Positions 1 to 10,811 of a stretch of 64,000 bases of DNA are shown one piece after another. Both the position numbers and the translations under genes were made by a program. The notes under the pieces are model-generated. The model searched no databases. It was given only the letters and a program-made list of their open reading frames with translations, and had not been told where the DNA came from. Source of the DNA: Phytophthora sp. 'mugwort' (Eukaryota; Oomycota; Peronosporomycetes; Peronosporales; Peronosporaceae). The DNA lies in the NCBI GenBank assembly GCA_033558025.1, contig JAUCEF010000003.1:558001-622000 (forward strand). Reading direction: 5' to 3'. Positions within the stretch are counted from its first letter, which is position 1. The number at the start of each line of letters is the position of its first letter.

Positions 1-110
1 CATCTGGTTCGCTTTGAAGCGTTCCTTATTAGCTTTTTTTTCCAGGTGAATAGGTCGTTGTTAATTATGTACTATTGAGGACTTTGTATCAGGATTAAAA
101 AAAAGTTTAT

Positions 111-416
111 TTATTTGTGCTGTCTACATTTGGGACACCGATACCTATACTTTTCATCAGTCTTTAAGCAACAGCTTCTATCTGAAGTACACCAAGTCCT
201 ACTATATGAATCAAATACTTCTACATATTTAATCACCTTGACATGACGAACACCACACCCACGAGCCCCTACCATGTTTTTAACGATGTCATACTCGGCC
301 CGCTTCTGAAACCATGGTTGCTTCATCAACCACCTACAGTAAGCTCGATCTTTATGCATTGCTTCGGGTGTTGAATACTTCGAGTTAAAACTTAACTTAT
401 CCATTGCTATGGTCAT
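111..416 (-). CDS. Small cysteine-containing protein in AT-rich island, possibly of giant-virus origin
   Basis: A 101-residue ORF with its own ATG and stop. The first half contains DRAYCRWLMKQPWF followed by a short helix-like stretch. This resembles a short module I associate with proteins of nucleocytoplasmic large DNA viruses (a 'D-x-x-YC-x-W-L-x-x-Q-x-F' pattern), but the match is from memory and weak. The second half has paired cysteines, with CPKC near the C terminus, suggesting a small zinc-binding element. The DNA is visibly AT-richer than the rest of the window. Its start overlaps the start of the divergent ORF at 409 by 8 bases. It could be an ORFan or a fragment of a larger gene. 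Confidence 0.35.
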   Translation of the reverse strand: MTIAMDKLSFNSKYSTPEAMHKDRAYCRWLMKQPWFQKRAEYDIVKNMVGARGCGVRHVKVIKYVEVFDSYSRTWCTSDRSCCLKTDEKYRYRCPKCRQHK

Positions 417-699
417 TATACCTTTCTATTTATCTATCAGGATGGAAGTCTTTATGCTTCTTTATCCTGATAGTTGGATAAATCTATATAGGCAAAATAT
501 TGATTATTTATATTCACAACATGATGCACCTCTACATATTTCGCTATCAGGACCTTTTGAGAATAAAAAATATGTCCCTTTGCATATTCGCTATCGACAA
601 GGCTGCCTAAATTATATAGGGTTTTATCCCTTCACTAATTCATGGGTTAAACATTGTTTTAGTACATCCAGATGGAATTATAAAAAATGGGCGGGATGA
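409..699 (+). CDS. Hypothetical AT-rich ORF, divergent to the ORF at 111-416
   Basis: A 96-codon ORF rich in Tyr, Phe, Ile and Asn, typical of AT-rich coding sequence. No family was recognised. It is head-to-head with the ORF at 111-416, overlapping its start by 8 bases. A second in-frame methionine, MEVFMLLYPD, lies 11 codons in and could be the true start. Its composition matches the neighbouring small ORF and not the GC-richer START/FYVE-like genes, so the two may have arrived together. It may be a chance ORF in AT-rich DNA. Confidence 0.25.
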   Translation: MVIIPFYLSIRMEVFMLLYPDSWINLYRQNIDYLYSQHDAPLHISLSGPFENKKYVPLHIRYRQGCLNYIGFYPFTNSWVKHCFSTSRWNYKKWAG

Positions 700-810
700 T
701 GCGCTGTAAACCACTACTATAAACGCACACGAAATTTCCTTGGGCAACCCTCCGTCCAGAACCCGTTGGACTGCGATGTCAAGCTCTTCTTGTGTGTAGT
801 TTGGTGCCAT
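640..810 (-). pseudogene. Possible pogo/pipsqueak-type helix-turn-helix fragment
   Basis: The start of this reading frame, MAPNYTQEELDIAVQRVLDG, resembles the first helix of the pipsqueak-type HTH found at the N terminus of pogo-like DDE transposases. After the double glycine the expected continuation (SLRKAA-type) is not seen, so it would be a truncated remnant. It borders the AT-rich island. The match covers only about 25 residues and may be fortuitous. Confidence 0.2.
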
Positions 811-885
811 GGCGGAAATGGCGGCAACTTGTGTTTGGCTCCCCTCCAATTCACCAGCGATCTGAAATATAAAATGACAGGCCAA

Positions 886-1724
886 GAGCGGCTCTCACGT
901 CCCCACCAATTAGGTTACTGCTTTCATTTCAGCAGTTCAGCAGTTCAATTGGACGGTACCGACAGCAACACGAAACTGGTTGGGCTACAAAACTGGTCAC
1001 TGACCTTACGTCAGTATTGAAGCGCAAGCACAACGCGTTAGCAACTTACATGTTTGTTGGAAGACGCCGGGCTGTCCCTCTGCCCAGCGGCTGACATCTT
1101 CCCTTCGGCATCTCTCTGATCGCCATCTGCGACGGTCTGTTAGCACGCTCGCCATGCGAAGCAAGTGCGTTCCTACTTATAAGCCAACTGACATCGAAAG
1201 AGCAGCCTACTGGCCGCCCTTTCGGGTAAAAAAACAGCAATCAAGCTGGAGCCCCTTGTCCTGGTTGAGATGCTGGGCCGTCGAGACGACACCGTGCGCA
1301 AGCTGATGTGAGAGGTCCGGCGTTCAGAAGCGTCCTGGGCCCCCCGCAAACCCCGCGAGAAGCAGTCGTCGCGTGGCATTCTTGTTGGTGTCTGTTAGGC
1401 TAGAATTTTGTAAGTGTGGCCCACACGGCGTGGACATGCAGTTTTGTTTGCGTCGGTCAGTCTCATGGCCACCCCGTCGTCGACTCGTGACGGGTGTCCG
1501 CATTTGTGCGTGTTCTTTCACAGACCTGTATTGAAATCACGTTCACGTTGATGGTTTTCATATTTTCTCGAAATGAAGGCTCTTTTCAAGATAGTCTTCA
1601 GTTTTTCGAAGTCTGCACTCAATTGAAGCTATTGTGACATTGTGGTCGCCACCGGTTTACCTTGGATAGTGAAGCGGACAGGACCGGGGCAACGTGACAC
1701 ACAACTAGAGGAAACGTGTCGACC
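886..1724. other. Stretch without a recognisable gene
   Basis: Mixed-composition DNA with only short overlapping ORFs on both strands. None carries a recognisable domain, and no terminal or tandem repeat was seen. Confidence 0.5.
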
Positions 1725-2073
1725 ATGATCGACTTCACTGAACTGGGGAGCACAGGCACTTTGGACCCAAAGACGGCCAAGTTCAACGACGATGCGATTT
1801 ATTTTTCTTGGTTTCTGTACAAAACGACAAGCCTACCGCGCGACAACGCATAGAGAAGCAACAGCAGGAGCAAGAGATCCGGGAGCAACAACGTCGAGAG
1901 CAGCAGCGACTTGACCAAGAGCGTCGCGAGCATCAGTGCATCGACGACAACGCATTGAAGAACAACGCCGCCCGGAAGAACAACGTCGTTTAGAACAACA
2001 ACGGCTGGAGCAACAACAGCGCGTGGAGCAACAGGCAAGCGTCTTCAATAAAGCGCTTGCAATACAGTACTAA
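1725..2073 (+). pseudogene. Gln/Glu/Arg-rich coiled-coil remnant, frameshifted
   Basis: An ATG at 1725 opens a 42-codon frame beginning MIDFTELGSTGTL. Overlapping frames then carry strings of EQQRREQQRLDQERRE-type residues from about 1848 to 2040, ending in QQASVFNKALAIQY and a stop at 2071. The repeat changes frame at least twice, so no single ORF spans it. It would encode a long charged helix of a kind common in oomycete proteins. It may be a decayed gene or a simple CAA/GAG-rich repeat. No function can be assigned. Confidence 0.3.
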
Positions 2074-2274
2074 GTGCGTATAAATCGATGAAAAGGTGTC
2101 CACTTGCAATACATGTACAGTACTATGTGCGTCAGGGCCACCGAGTATGGCATGCACATTTATGAGGACTGCTTAGACAAATAAATAATGCAGCTTGGAG
2201 CGGAGAATCCGCTCCATAAATAATGACGTGCAGGGCCAGCAACGCATCAATAATGTCATAATGGCAGTTCTGAG

Positions 2275-4178
2275 CTATATTGTATTTGCATAGCTGCCCA
2301 AACCATCCCCAATGCCTACATCCAAGCAACTTTCGTTTTGGCGCAGGAACAGTATCTGCTCGAGCGTGATCAGGTGCGTGATCAGGTGCAGCGTTGGCTC
2401 GTGACCGCGCGTGATGCGGGCGATACGGAAGGACCTTTCGACCTCGTTTGATGTTGGAGGGATACTGCGGAGCAGTTCGTACTGCTGTTCGTCTTGCGCC
2501 AGGCGACGTCGCTTTTGCAGGCGCTCTACGAAGGAACCTTCATCCTCGTCGTCGATTGGAAGCTTTGGCGTCACGCCTGCAGCAAACGGTCGCAACGCGC
2601 TTTGGCCTTCCAAGTAAGTGGCTGGTTTTGCCACGCAAACACGAACGCAGCCCGACTCGAAATCTGGGCTGTGAACGATGTCCGCTCTTGGTCCTGCATT
2701 TACCCAAATGCAATTGTTAATGTTTCAGATTGAACAAATTGCGACACAATACAAACTTACCCAGATAGGCAGCATACTGCGGTTTGATGGCAACGATGCC
2801 GTCAAATCACTCGCGCACGTCGAGCAGATCAGCTTGGGTTACTTGTAAGGCCTTTGACACTGACTTCACGCTTTAGCTCATTGAGGAGTCTGCGTAGTAG
2901 ACGGTTACATGCTAAGGCGGGGAGAAGGTCTGCAATGGCATCATCTTCTGCGTCGAGGTGCTTCCGAAGACTGAAGTATTGATGCAGCATCGTGAAGGTT
3001 GAGCTCCACCGGGTATCCTGCCGAATTGGGGGTCGAATATTCGTTTTGATCCTGAAATGTAACTAATAAAAGATAAACTGTCGGATATTATTGGAAATCG
3101 TATGGATAGAACGGTATATAGCACAAAAGAATATAAATTAACCGAAAGAGTACCTGAGCTTATCTGATTAAGTCAGTGTCCGTAGTTTGATGGTCTGCAC
3201 TTCTGCGAGATCGGACTCATGATCTTGCAGCTGGCGCTGCGCAGCACGGTTGAGTCTATGCGAAGCACAACCAACCAATGGAACGCCAACTAAAGTAACA
3301 AGAGCCTGTTGACACTGCCGTTATCACCTGAAATGTAAACACATTGGTCCAGGTGCTTGCCGAAGCCCCGTGGAAGCATGTTGGCTAGAAACTCTCTGTG
3401 TGCAAGAGCAGGGAGGTCGTAGTCCTTCTTATCCAAGAGAAGGGACATGTATAGAAGGGGATCTTTACCTTGCCATTTACCTCGTAGCAGGCAAAGACCG
3501 CTAGATAGTGCTCACCCAAATAGGCCCATCCGTCCAGGATCACGCCAAAGCGCACAGGCAGCTCTGAGGCAATCGACCTCTCGACCGCCAGCACGACCCC
3601 TTCCATCGCGGCTCGCAGCGCCTCGACACACGCAGGGTCCAACGTGCGTATCTACATTTAAAACATAACATGTTAGATAACATAACGTGTAAACTGTTTG
3701 TAAGAGTCGACGAGTCTTTAATCAGGCATAAGCAACTGGCAATTAGCGTACCGTCTCGTCACCCGGTTCTCACAAAGTGTGTGACAGGTTGCTCAGGATA
3801 ATCCCAGCCATCCATAGAGGTTTTGATAGGATTGCCGCTCATAGCTCAGCAAAGACACGTCTCGGCCGTCGTGGCTTCGAGCATCCCTGCCCCGAAGTTC
3901 GGGTGCTCCCGTCTCAAGTGCTGCATGAGGTTAGTAAACCCGTTGCGGTGGGTCCTCGTTTAGGCACGGTCTTTTCTAACCGTGCCTCAACGACAACGAA
4001 AGTATTCAAGAATTATTTCGTCAAAGTCATCGCGGCACGGCCTGAAGAAGACCCTCGTGAATTTAGCCGACGTGAACGTGGGTCGGGGAGGGCGCGAAAC
4101 GGCGACAATGCTGGGAGAATGGCGACTTGCTGGGGGTGGAGTGGGATTGTTGGTGTCTTGAAAAATGGGTAATGGCAA
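2275..4178 (-). pseudogene. hAT-superfamily transposase, decayed
   Basis: Pieces of a hAT transposase appear in the correct order on the minus strand. Around 3900-3940 there is a BED-type zinc-finger segment (FTNLMQHLRREHP) with a frameshift just before it. At 3740-3830 there is an NLYGWLGLS...CENRVTRRYA block with an in-frame stop. At 3385-3642 comes the RNase H-like core (RFGVILDGWAYLGEHYLAVF). At 3160-3330 there is a GVPLVGCASHRLNRAAQ block, and at 2912-3010 an LRKHLDAEDDAIADLL block. The segment at 2275-2634 holds the C-terminal dimerisation region (IPPTSNEVERSFRIARI). Several frameshifts and stops mean no active protein. I did not identify terminal repeats or the 8-bp target duplication expected of hAT elements. 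The family call rests on the order and spacing of motifs. Confidence 0.8.
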
Positions 4179-4656
4179 CAGCAGTCATCCCAGCGAACTA
4201 GTGCAAGCTCATATCAAATGTTGGGTTGGAGAGGCCCATAAAATTTATGAATACTTTATGGTATTCAGTAGGCTCTTTAAAAAAACAATTATGATATATG
4301 GTAGTGTAATCGGTTTAAAACTAAATTATGATATGAGCTGACAAAAATACATTTATTGATGATATTATGAACATTATTGATATGGCCACGCTAATTTCGG
4401 CGGTACGCGTCCATGAAAAGTTTGCACTGCAAATTCATCGCTCTGCGTATCCCGGATATACTGTACTATTGAGCTTCCATTGCCGTGAAATTCCAATCTA
4501 CAGAGAGCCCTAGAAACATTCGTATACTGTATACTGATACGCTTTCTTGAGCGTCCACGATGTCAATGTACTTCGTCACAAAAAGTTTCCTGCGTGCCAC
4601 CTAGTCCATTCATTGACGGCTACGCCAACTCAGTGTTAACTACCTCGGACACCGAC
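4179..4656. other. AT-rich spacer between hAT remnant and first START/FYVE-like gene
   Basis: AT-rich, with no ORF of note and no RNA gene or repeat recognised. It contains the 3' flank of the START/FYVE-like gene at 4657. Confidence 0.5.
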
Positions 4657-5892
4657 CTACCATTTCTGCTGATCCACAGCCACTTCGCGAGCCGATATGT
4701 GCTTAGCTTCCAGGAGGCACTCGAGGCAAAAAAGCATCGACTTCTCGATCACCTCGCTGCCGATGCCGATTGAGATCTTCTTGTTCACTGAACACTTGCC
4801 ACAGTAGGAGCGGCGGCAGACCTGGCACGTGCCGCCGCGTGCAAGCAGCAGGTTGCTGAGTTTACTGAGACTGCGCGTGCAATTGGCGCAATGGTTGCTC
4901 GTGCCGTGGACGCTGGTGCCCGGACGAGCCTGACGAGAAGACTGCTTCATCATCCATGTAAGTTTGTAGGAAGTAGCGCACTCCATTGTGTTGACGAGCG
5001 CCATGAGCTTCTCAGCGAAAGCCGAGGCGGCCACGTTCACGGGCACGTCGCCGTCTAGCTGCAGGAAGGCGCGTGAGAACATCTCCACCGAGTGATGACG
5101 CGAGCCAGCAACGGGGATGCCGCTATTGGCGAAAGTCTGGCACACAGACAGATGGCCACGAAGCACATCGTGCGAACGAGGCAGCGTCAGCACGTCCGAT
5201 AGATCTGTCGACTGGCGGATACCGTAGCTAATCATCTCGCCGCGCGAATCTTTGGTGATACCTGTAGCCTCCAAAAAGACGAAGTCACGGGGCTGACTAA
5301 AGCGACCATACGACTGCCGTCCCCACTTGACACCGATGAACGTGAATGGTTTCTCGGGGGTCGGTCGGGCCAAAACAAACAGCAAGCGAGAGTCTTCAAG
5401 CTCCGTGCCCAGGTACGACTGACGCATCATGCAGTGCTGTTCCGAGTCGGCGAGCATGCCCAAAACGGCGTCTTCGGCCGTACCGTCAACGGTACCCGAA
5501 AGCACCACAGCGGGCGGACGCGCAGTCTTTTTGGCACGGAAGCGGTCGCTGTCGCTGGAAGAATTGGACGACGCAATGCTGGTGAGCTTGTTCATGGTCG
5601 ATCTCGAGCTGGACGACGACGATGACGAATGAGCGTCGGACATATCCGTGCGGTTCTCGGACGGATCGACGCCGTGCAGCGCGCGACGCGAACGGTACGC
5701 GCGCACATCGTCCTTGGTCCTGACGAGCTTCCACGCGGAAGTGTCGAGCTGGCGGCCGCCAGCAGCGAAGGCCGACCGCAGCTCGAGCGTGTTCTGCACC
5801 ACGGCCTCAACCTCGGCAATCAGCGAAGCCTCGCGCTCTGGCGACAGCTTGATCTCCGGTAGAGCCACATCATGTACGTTAAACTTGGCCAT
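4657..5892 (-). CDS. START-like / FYVE-type zinc finger protein, copy 1
   Basis: A predicted 411-residue cytosolic protein. An ORF extends upstream to 6150, but paralogues begin just before the LSPE-type motif, so the ATG at 5892 (MAKFNVHDVALPEIKLSPE) is chosen. Order: an N-terminal helical segment ending WKLVRTKDDVRAYRSRR, a Ser-rich linker (about 80-125), a START-like lipid-binding region (GTVDGTAEDAVLGMLAD through FIGVKWGRQ, PRDFVFLEATG, YKLTWMM), then a zinc finger with CANC, CQVC, CGKC and FCLEC pairs. Cysteine spacing matches FYVE (CX2C-X17-CX2C-X4-CX2C-Xn-CX2C), but the basic RKHHCR signature is absent, so PI3P binding is doubtful. It is the most diverged copy here: it has ATGITKDSRGE where others have STGMALDSNGE. 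It is isolated from the other copies and intronless. The START-like call is by family resemblance; lipid cargo is unknown. Confidence 0.88.
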   Translation of the reverse strand: MAKFNVHDVALPEIKLSPEREASLIAEVEAVVQNTLELRSAFAAGGRQLDTSAWKLVRTKDDVRAYRSRRALHGVDPSENRTDMSDAHSSSSSSSSRSTMNKLTSIASSNSSSDSDRFRAKKTARPPAVVLSGTVDGTAEDAVLGMLADSEQHCMMRQSYLGTELEDSRLLFVLARPTPEKPFTFIGVKWGRQSYGRFSQPRDFVFLEATGITKDSRGEMISYGIRQSTDLSDVLTLPRSHDVLRGHLSVCQTFANSGIPVAGSRHHSVEMFSRAFLQLDGDVPVNVAASAFAEKLMALVNTMECATSYKLTWMMKQSSRQARPGTSVHGTSNHCANCTRSLSKLSNLLLARGGTCQVCRRSYCGKCSVNKKISIGIGSEVIEKSMLFCLECLLEAKHISAREVAVDQQKW

Positions 5893-7879
5893 GCTCCAAG
5901 CGATCGAACAACTTGCGGGCTTTTCGTCGTTTGCGTAAATGAACAAGACGAAGACGACGACGACGACCCGAAACAGGGCGGAGCTCTTTTTTGCAGACGA
6001 CCGGTGTAGCCCATCGATCGTCCTTATCTCTTTGCGGCACCATGGACAGGGCGCGCACTGTCTGCATTTGCAAACTTTGTGTGAACTGGAGCCAAGCATT
6101 ACTTCATGGAACCCATGCTCTTCCTGTTGCTGCGGCTCAGTGGCCAGCACTGGCCATTAGTGTCCACACCTCCAACGGTGTGTGGCGCGTTAGTTCTGTT
6201 GGCCACGTCAACGAAAGGCATGAGACCCGTCGTCCACTCGCTAGTCGTCTATCACTTGATGAATAAGTAAGAAAGTGTAACTCATCGCGACTCTAATAAA
6301 GCCGAAAGTATGCGGACGCCGTGGTGCGGGCCTTGACGTGTCTTCAACGTCAACATTCACAGTGACATCCGAGACTTTCCTCGGAAGGAAGCTCCGTTGC
6401 CCACTACTCTATAAATCTCTGTCGCCTCGGTCACTGCCAAGGTGCGTACGAGTTCAGACAGATGCCTCGCCATCGGAGATGCCTTTGAGCCAAAGTTTGG
6501 CTGTCCCGCACGGTGCAGGCCAAAGTGTTGCACGTGGAGTCACGTGGGCACGTACGCCACTTTGCTATCGGCGATGTTATCCTCGACGCCTAAGAAATTC
6601 ATGGACGACGCGGTCGATTCCACGTGAGCCACCTCGTCTGCAAGTTGGTTCATGTACAGTATATATAAAATCTTAGTGCGTCAGACGACGGACGTTGCCG
6701 CAGTTTTTTATTTTTTCATTGCAACGCTTGAGCCTCTGCCAGCGTTTAGTCTCCTCGTTCACAAACCGAAGACCAAGGCGTCGGTTCCAAGAGTGCTTGG
6801 AACTCCGTTTTTTGTGTGGAAACGAAGATGCTACGGCGAGATGTCTCTTGTCTAGCGTCGTCACTACGCATGGATGCGACTGACGGATAACAGGTTGAAA
6901 GGCTCTCAACTTCCTTTGGAGCCCACTCCCACTATTTAATATTCAGCCTGGCCGAAGCGAGTGCTCCTTCCACCGCTGACCTCTTTGACGATGTAGCTCG
7001 TGCACCGTCCAACCGCCACGGAGCCACTCGTCCAGAGCCCCAGGCTGGTTACCAGCCCCGATTTTAATAGCCTTAAAAGGACGTTGCGCTTTGTCCTGTT
7101 TCTCACGCAATTTTCTGAAGGTGTCTCTGCTTTGCGAAAGCGCGACGTCAGGTCAAAGCCCGAACGCGTTGAAGACAACTCCATGGTATGTAGCGGCGTG
7201 CTCATGTCGAGTTTCACTTAAAGACTGGCGTCAAGACCGACCGATTATCAACCAACCATTTTACCATGCTAAGTATACAATGAATCGTTCGCTCTCGAAA
7301 TCGCCTACTTGCTACAGATTGATCCGGAGCATTTCCTCGTTGTGACAATTTGTCACTGGCAAACACCGAGCTATAGAAATCCCAATGTAGTGTCCAGTAA
7401 GCTGCTGCAAAGCTCGACAGCACACGACGACACGGCGGATTCCGCCACGGATGGAGAGGCTTGCATACATGTACCGGTATTAATCTTTTCAGTTATGATG
7501 CGGGTTCCTTGATCTCGACGTGGCGATTGCTGCAGCTTCTCGACAAATGCTTCGTGTCCGGACCGGGTAGGGCGGACGACGGAATGGTCGCTCGATGCGT
7601 CTCTGCCATGTTGCTGACGAGCTTCGACGAAAGAAAACTCGATGAGATAGAATTTCGACACGGGAAGCGCCCCTCATCGAGCTCGTTATCTCATGTCGAG
7701 GCTGTTGCCTCGTTTACTATATGTACCTACTGATAAGCACCTGCATCGTTACGTTCTGGAGAAAGCAGTTGGATGCAAGCGAGGTAACCAGGCACAGCTC
7801 GGTTAGCCATTCCTTGGTGCTAGAGGCTGTTTGTCTTGAGTTGATCAGTAACTTAATGGCAGTAAGCACGGCAGACTTA
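5893..7879. other. Two-kilobase spacer with no supported gene
   Basis: Many short overlapping ORFs (the longest about 112 codons at 6338-6676) but none with a recognisable domain or continued frame. The first 260 bases are the 5' flank of copy 1. The right edge abuts the Harbinger element, whose target site TTA lies at 7877-7879. Confidence 0.45.
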
Positions 7880-8156
7880 GAGCACTGCCACTGGTAGAAC
7901 CAAACGTGCACAAAAAGCCAAATTTGCTCCCAAAATGCAACTGACCATTGGCACCGGTCTGAGAAAACGTGGAGCATTTATAGTGCAGAGGCAAAATGCA
8001 GTGATCCCGAGCTCGAACAAGGCAACGCGATCCCTAGCCTCGTTGGACAATGGTAAACGAGCAGGCCAATGGCTGAGCTCTCTTAATGTTTCGCTGTGGG
8101 CTCGGCGCCATGGAGAAATCACCGTGTTTGGATGCTCATTCTGTGATCTGCTTTCT

Positions 8157-9019
8157 ATGAGCACCTACAACGATGCCGCCGCTCGTGGCCGTAATTACGA
8201 TGCCGCTGAAGACATAGAGCTAGGTCGTGAGTGGGTTCACGTTTCGACGGACGCAGTGCCCGTGTAGGCCAGACGGCTGCGGTGTTCTGGACGCGCGTGA
8301 AGACGACCATGGAGGAGTCGAGTACAATCGCTCTCGCAGTTAAAGCTGGGACGTATGAACCACGAACTTGGACCTCGCTGAATTCTCATTCTGGTGATAT
8401 CTCGAAGAAGGTCTCCAAGTTCGTGCGCTGCGTGAAGAAAGTCGAGTCGCTGCAACAGTCTGGGACGACAGAGCGCGATGCGCTACTGGAAGCTCAAGAG
8501 CTGTACCAGATGGATAAATAACAGTACGTTCCAGTACCATGCTTGCTATGTCATACTGTCCGTGTGTCCGAAGTTTCAGCAGTTGCTGCTCGGGTCCAAC
8601 AAGCGCAAGTCCTTGGACATGGTCAGGGGGACCGAAGACGTCGCCTCTAGAGACGCTACGACACCTGCTTCTGCTCAAGACGCTAAGTCGCTTCTGAAGA
8701 AGCAAATGGCGTAAAGCTGCAAAGCGTAAGCGAGGAACAACTGCAAGCCCGGGCAGTGAAGGCTCAAGAGAAGCTCTCGGCGTCGATAGAGTCGAAGACG
8801 AGGATTGCTGCTACGCGTCTTCGTATCCAAGAGGAGCAAGCATTGCAGTCAATGCTTAACGGGCTGTACGCATTGGAGCCGAGGGATGCCGAACATGCTG
8901 CGTTCCTGCAGGCTCGTCGGGGCAGTTTACTCACTCGGCTCAAGGCCTTCGATGCTGCAGCCAACCGCGTTGCATTCTCTACAAGCATGCGAATTTCGGT
9001 TGTGCTCTCCTCTGCTTGA
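8157..9019 (+). pseudogene. Harbinger accessory DNA-binding protein (Myb/NAM-associated type), frameshifted
   Basis: PIF/Harbinger elements need a second protein with a Myb/trihelix-like domain that binds the ends and carries the transposase to the nucleus. The frame opens at 8157 with MSTYNDAAARGRN and ELGREWVHVSTDA. It shifts frame near 8262 into QTAAVFWTRVKTTMEE, then SKFVRCVKKVESLQQSG and an ELYQMDK stop at 8519. The text continues beyond the stop (FQYHACYVILSVCPKFQQLL), then reaches a second stop near 8712. A C-terminal coiled coil (AQEKLSASIESKTRIAATRL) follows at 8756-9019. Order and spacing are as in intact oomycete copies, so this is one broken gene with at least one frameshift and two stops. 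It is convergent with the transposase gene. Confidence 0.8.
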
Positions 9020-9140
9020 CGATCGCGACAGCACTGCTCAGTGATTAACCATTAGGTTAGGTGCTATGAAAGAGGCGCACAGATCAACACGAACATCATG
9101 GAATAAACGTGTTTTTCCTCTGCCGAACAAGAATCGGTCC

Positions 9141-10572
9141 TTAGCTGTTTGCTGCGCCTGCGTGATTCAGCCGTAGATGATCAATGAGATGATCACGCAG
9201 TCTGAAGTAAGCCGCCGTGTCTTCGATGGCATTAATTCGATCTGCTAGTTCGAAAATCGACCGCGGGCGCAGTCCCAGCGGACGGGGAAATACAATCTCA
9301 GGGCTTGGTCCCGTAACGGAGTGCTTATTGAACAAGTACACATGCATATCGCCCAATTAATCCTGGCTGTCTTCCACCACCATGTTGTGAAGTATAATGC
9401 AAGCTCGCATCATTGTATTCATGTGTAGCCGAGAAGTAGACGACACGGGAGCGCTAGGATTCTCCATCGAGCTTGAAAAACTCGAAAGGCTCTCTCGACG
9501 TCCTTTCGGCACGCTTCTTGCACTTTCGTGAGATATGCTTCCTTCTTGTCGCGAGGTTGGTGGGGAGGCTTGACAAACATCGGTCAGTCTGGGTATATAC
9601 CATCTGCCAAACAGTACGCCGTCGAATGCCTATGTCCATTCAGCATGTATTCCACTCGAGATGATTCACCTCGCATCATTGCGTCGAACACCGTCGATCG
9701 ATCCAGGATGTTGATATCATTCAACGAACCAGGATGACCAAGTTTGCATGCCATATCCACAGCTCTTTGTCAGCGCAAGCTTCCAATGCAACTGTTGCTT
9801 TTTTTTCCTTCCCCTTAATCTGCCCAGCCAGCGCAGACGAGCAGTTCTTCCAGGCCCAGTGCATCAGTCGATACTGGCCCACATACCAACAAATCCTCGT
9901 CAGGCATTAACCTCCAGCAATCGCTGCAGGTATGCCTGAGTAGGAGACCGAAGATACGTCTGTCCGAAACACTTGTCCACTGCATCGACGAAATGAGCGA
10001 CGAAATAGTAGACAATGGACTTGCTCATTTCCAGGTTTTCGTCTAGGGCGTCTGCAGAGTCTGCATAGGCAAGCACACGAAGTGCTGCCGTTACCTTCAT
10101 GAGAGGATGGATTCCCAACCTCACCTTTGCAATCTGGACGCTGTTCGAAGTACCGATCCGTCTCCAGTACACCATCTAAAATGTGCAAAACCAATCTCTT
10201 GTTGATCCGGAAGCGACGTCAGAAGTCTTCTGCATTGTATACGGGGTCTTCTGCAAACTACTGCTCAATCATTCGATCATAGCGACCTTGAAAATCACGA
10301 CGCTTGTTTGCTGCTTTCCCTGGTAGAGACCCGCCGCGCCGCGTGCTCTTTTGCTGATCGAACAGCGCCTGAGTAGTGTGTTGGATCGCGTTGAAGAGAC
10401 AGACGATAGCCTCGTCATCGGTCTCGCTATCCTCGCAATGTATGGAGCTGTCGAGCGTGCTGTCTGCCTCGTCCATCCCGATGCAGCAGGAGTCTTTGCT
10501 GCTCCAGGATATGCTCACGCTTTCGCCATAGACCGGTGCGAAACAGGCTGAAGCAAATTTACGACGCGTCAT
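9141..10572 (-). pseudogene. PIF/Harbinger DDE transposase, decayed
   Basis: The frame starts at 10572 and includes the conserved N-terminal phrase RGGSLPGKAANKRRDFQG. An in-frame stop follows at about 10258. The text continues RRFRINKRLVLHILDG and TDRYFEQRPDCKG, then shifts frame into KVTAALRVLAYADSADALDE and LRSPTQAYLQRLLEVNA. The DDE core comes next: the first Asp in WASID followed by a frameshift and MHWAWKNCSSALAGQ; HPGSLNDINILDRS; the second Asp in LADGIYPD; the Glu in DVERAFRVFQARW; then CIILHNMVVEDSQ. A C-terminal tail ends at 9141. All three catalytic acidic residues can be read, but several stops and frameshifts separate them. Confidence 0.87.
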
Positions 10573-10784
10573 TGTCGCAGGGAGAAACCCCGAGATTTAG
10601 CTTTGCTCTTACTCTACCGGTGGCAGTGCTCTTAGCAGACGGTACTTCTGTTTTCACTTCAATCACGGTGTGGTGCATATCTAGTGATAGCATCGAGTAT
10701 ACATGTAGTATAATATTAGGAAACCCTAATGTAACATTACAAAGGCAGCATCAGTCCCGCATTCGCTTTATCCTGCCTAAGTCT

Positions 10785-10811
10785 AACATCTTACTTAGGC
10801 CCTAAGATGTT
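10785..10811. repeat. Short perfect inverted repeat spanning the FUN14 start codon
   Basis: Nine-base arms AACATCTTA (10785-10793) and TAAGATGTT (10803-10811) surround a 9-base loop. A second shorter pairing, CCTAAG with CTTAGG (10776-10781 and 10794-10799), overlaps it. The proposed start ATG at 10807 lies in the right arm. It could be a regulator-binding palindrome, a fold in the mRNA leader, or chance. Confidence 0.5.

Larger units (their letters stand above)
7880..10631. mobile_element. PIF/Harbinger DNA transposon, complete ends, decayed genes
   Basis: Terminal inverted repeats of 19 bp match at 18 positions: GAGCACTGCCACTGGTAGA at 7880-7898 and its complement, with one T/C difference, at 10613-10631. 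Both ends are flanked by the 3-bp duplication TTA (7877-7879 and 10632-10634), as expected for PIF/Harbinger. Inside are two convergent genes: a Myb/NAM-associated-type accessory protein (plus strand) and a DDE transposase (minus strand). Both are broken, so the element could only move in trans. Length is 2752 bp. Confidence 0.92.

Noticed and set aside
4657..6150. Longer N terminus for copy 1 (start at 6150) with a membrane segment
   Set aside because: The extra 86 residues contain a Val-rich stretch not present in any paralogue; the ATG at 5892 aligns with the family start.
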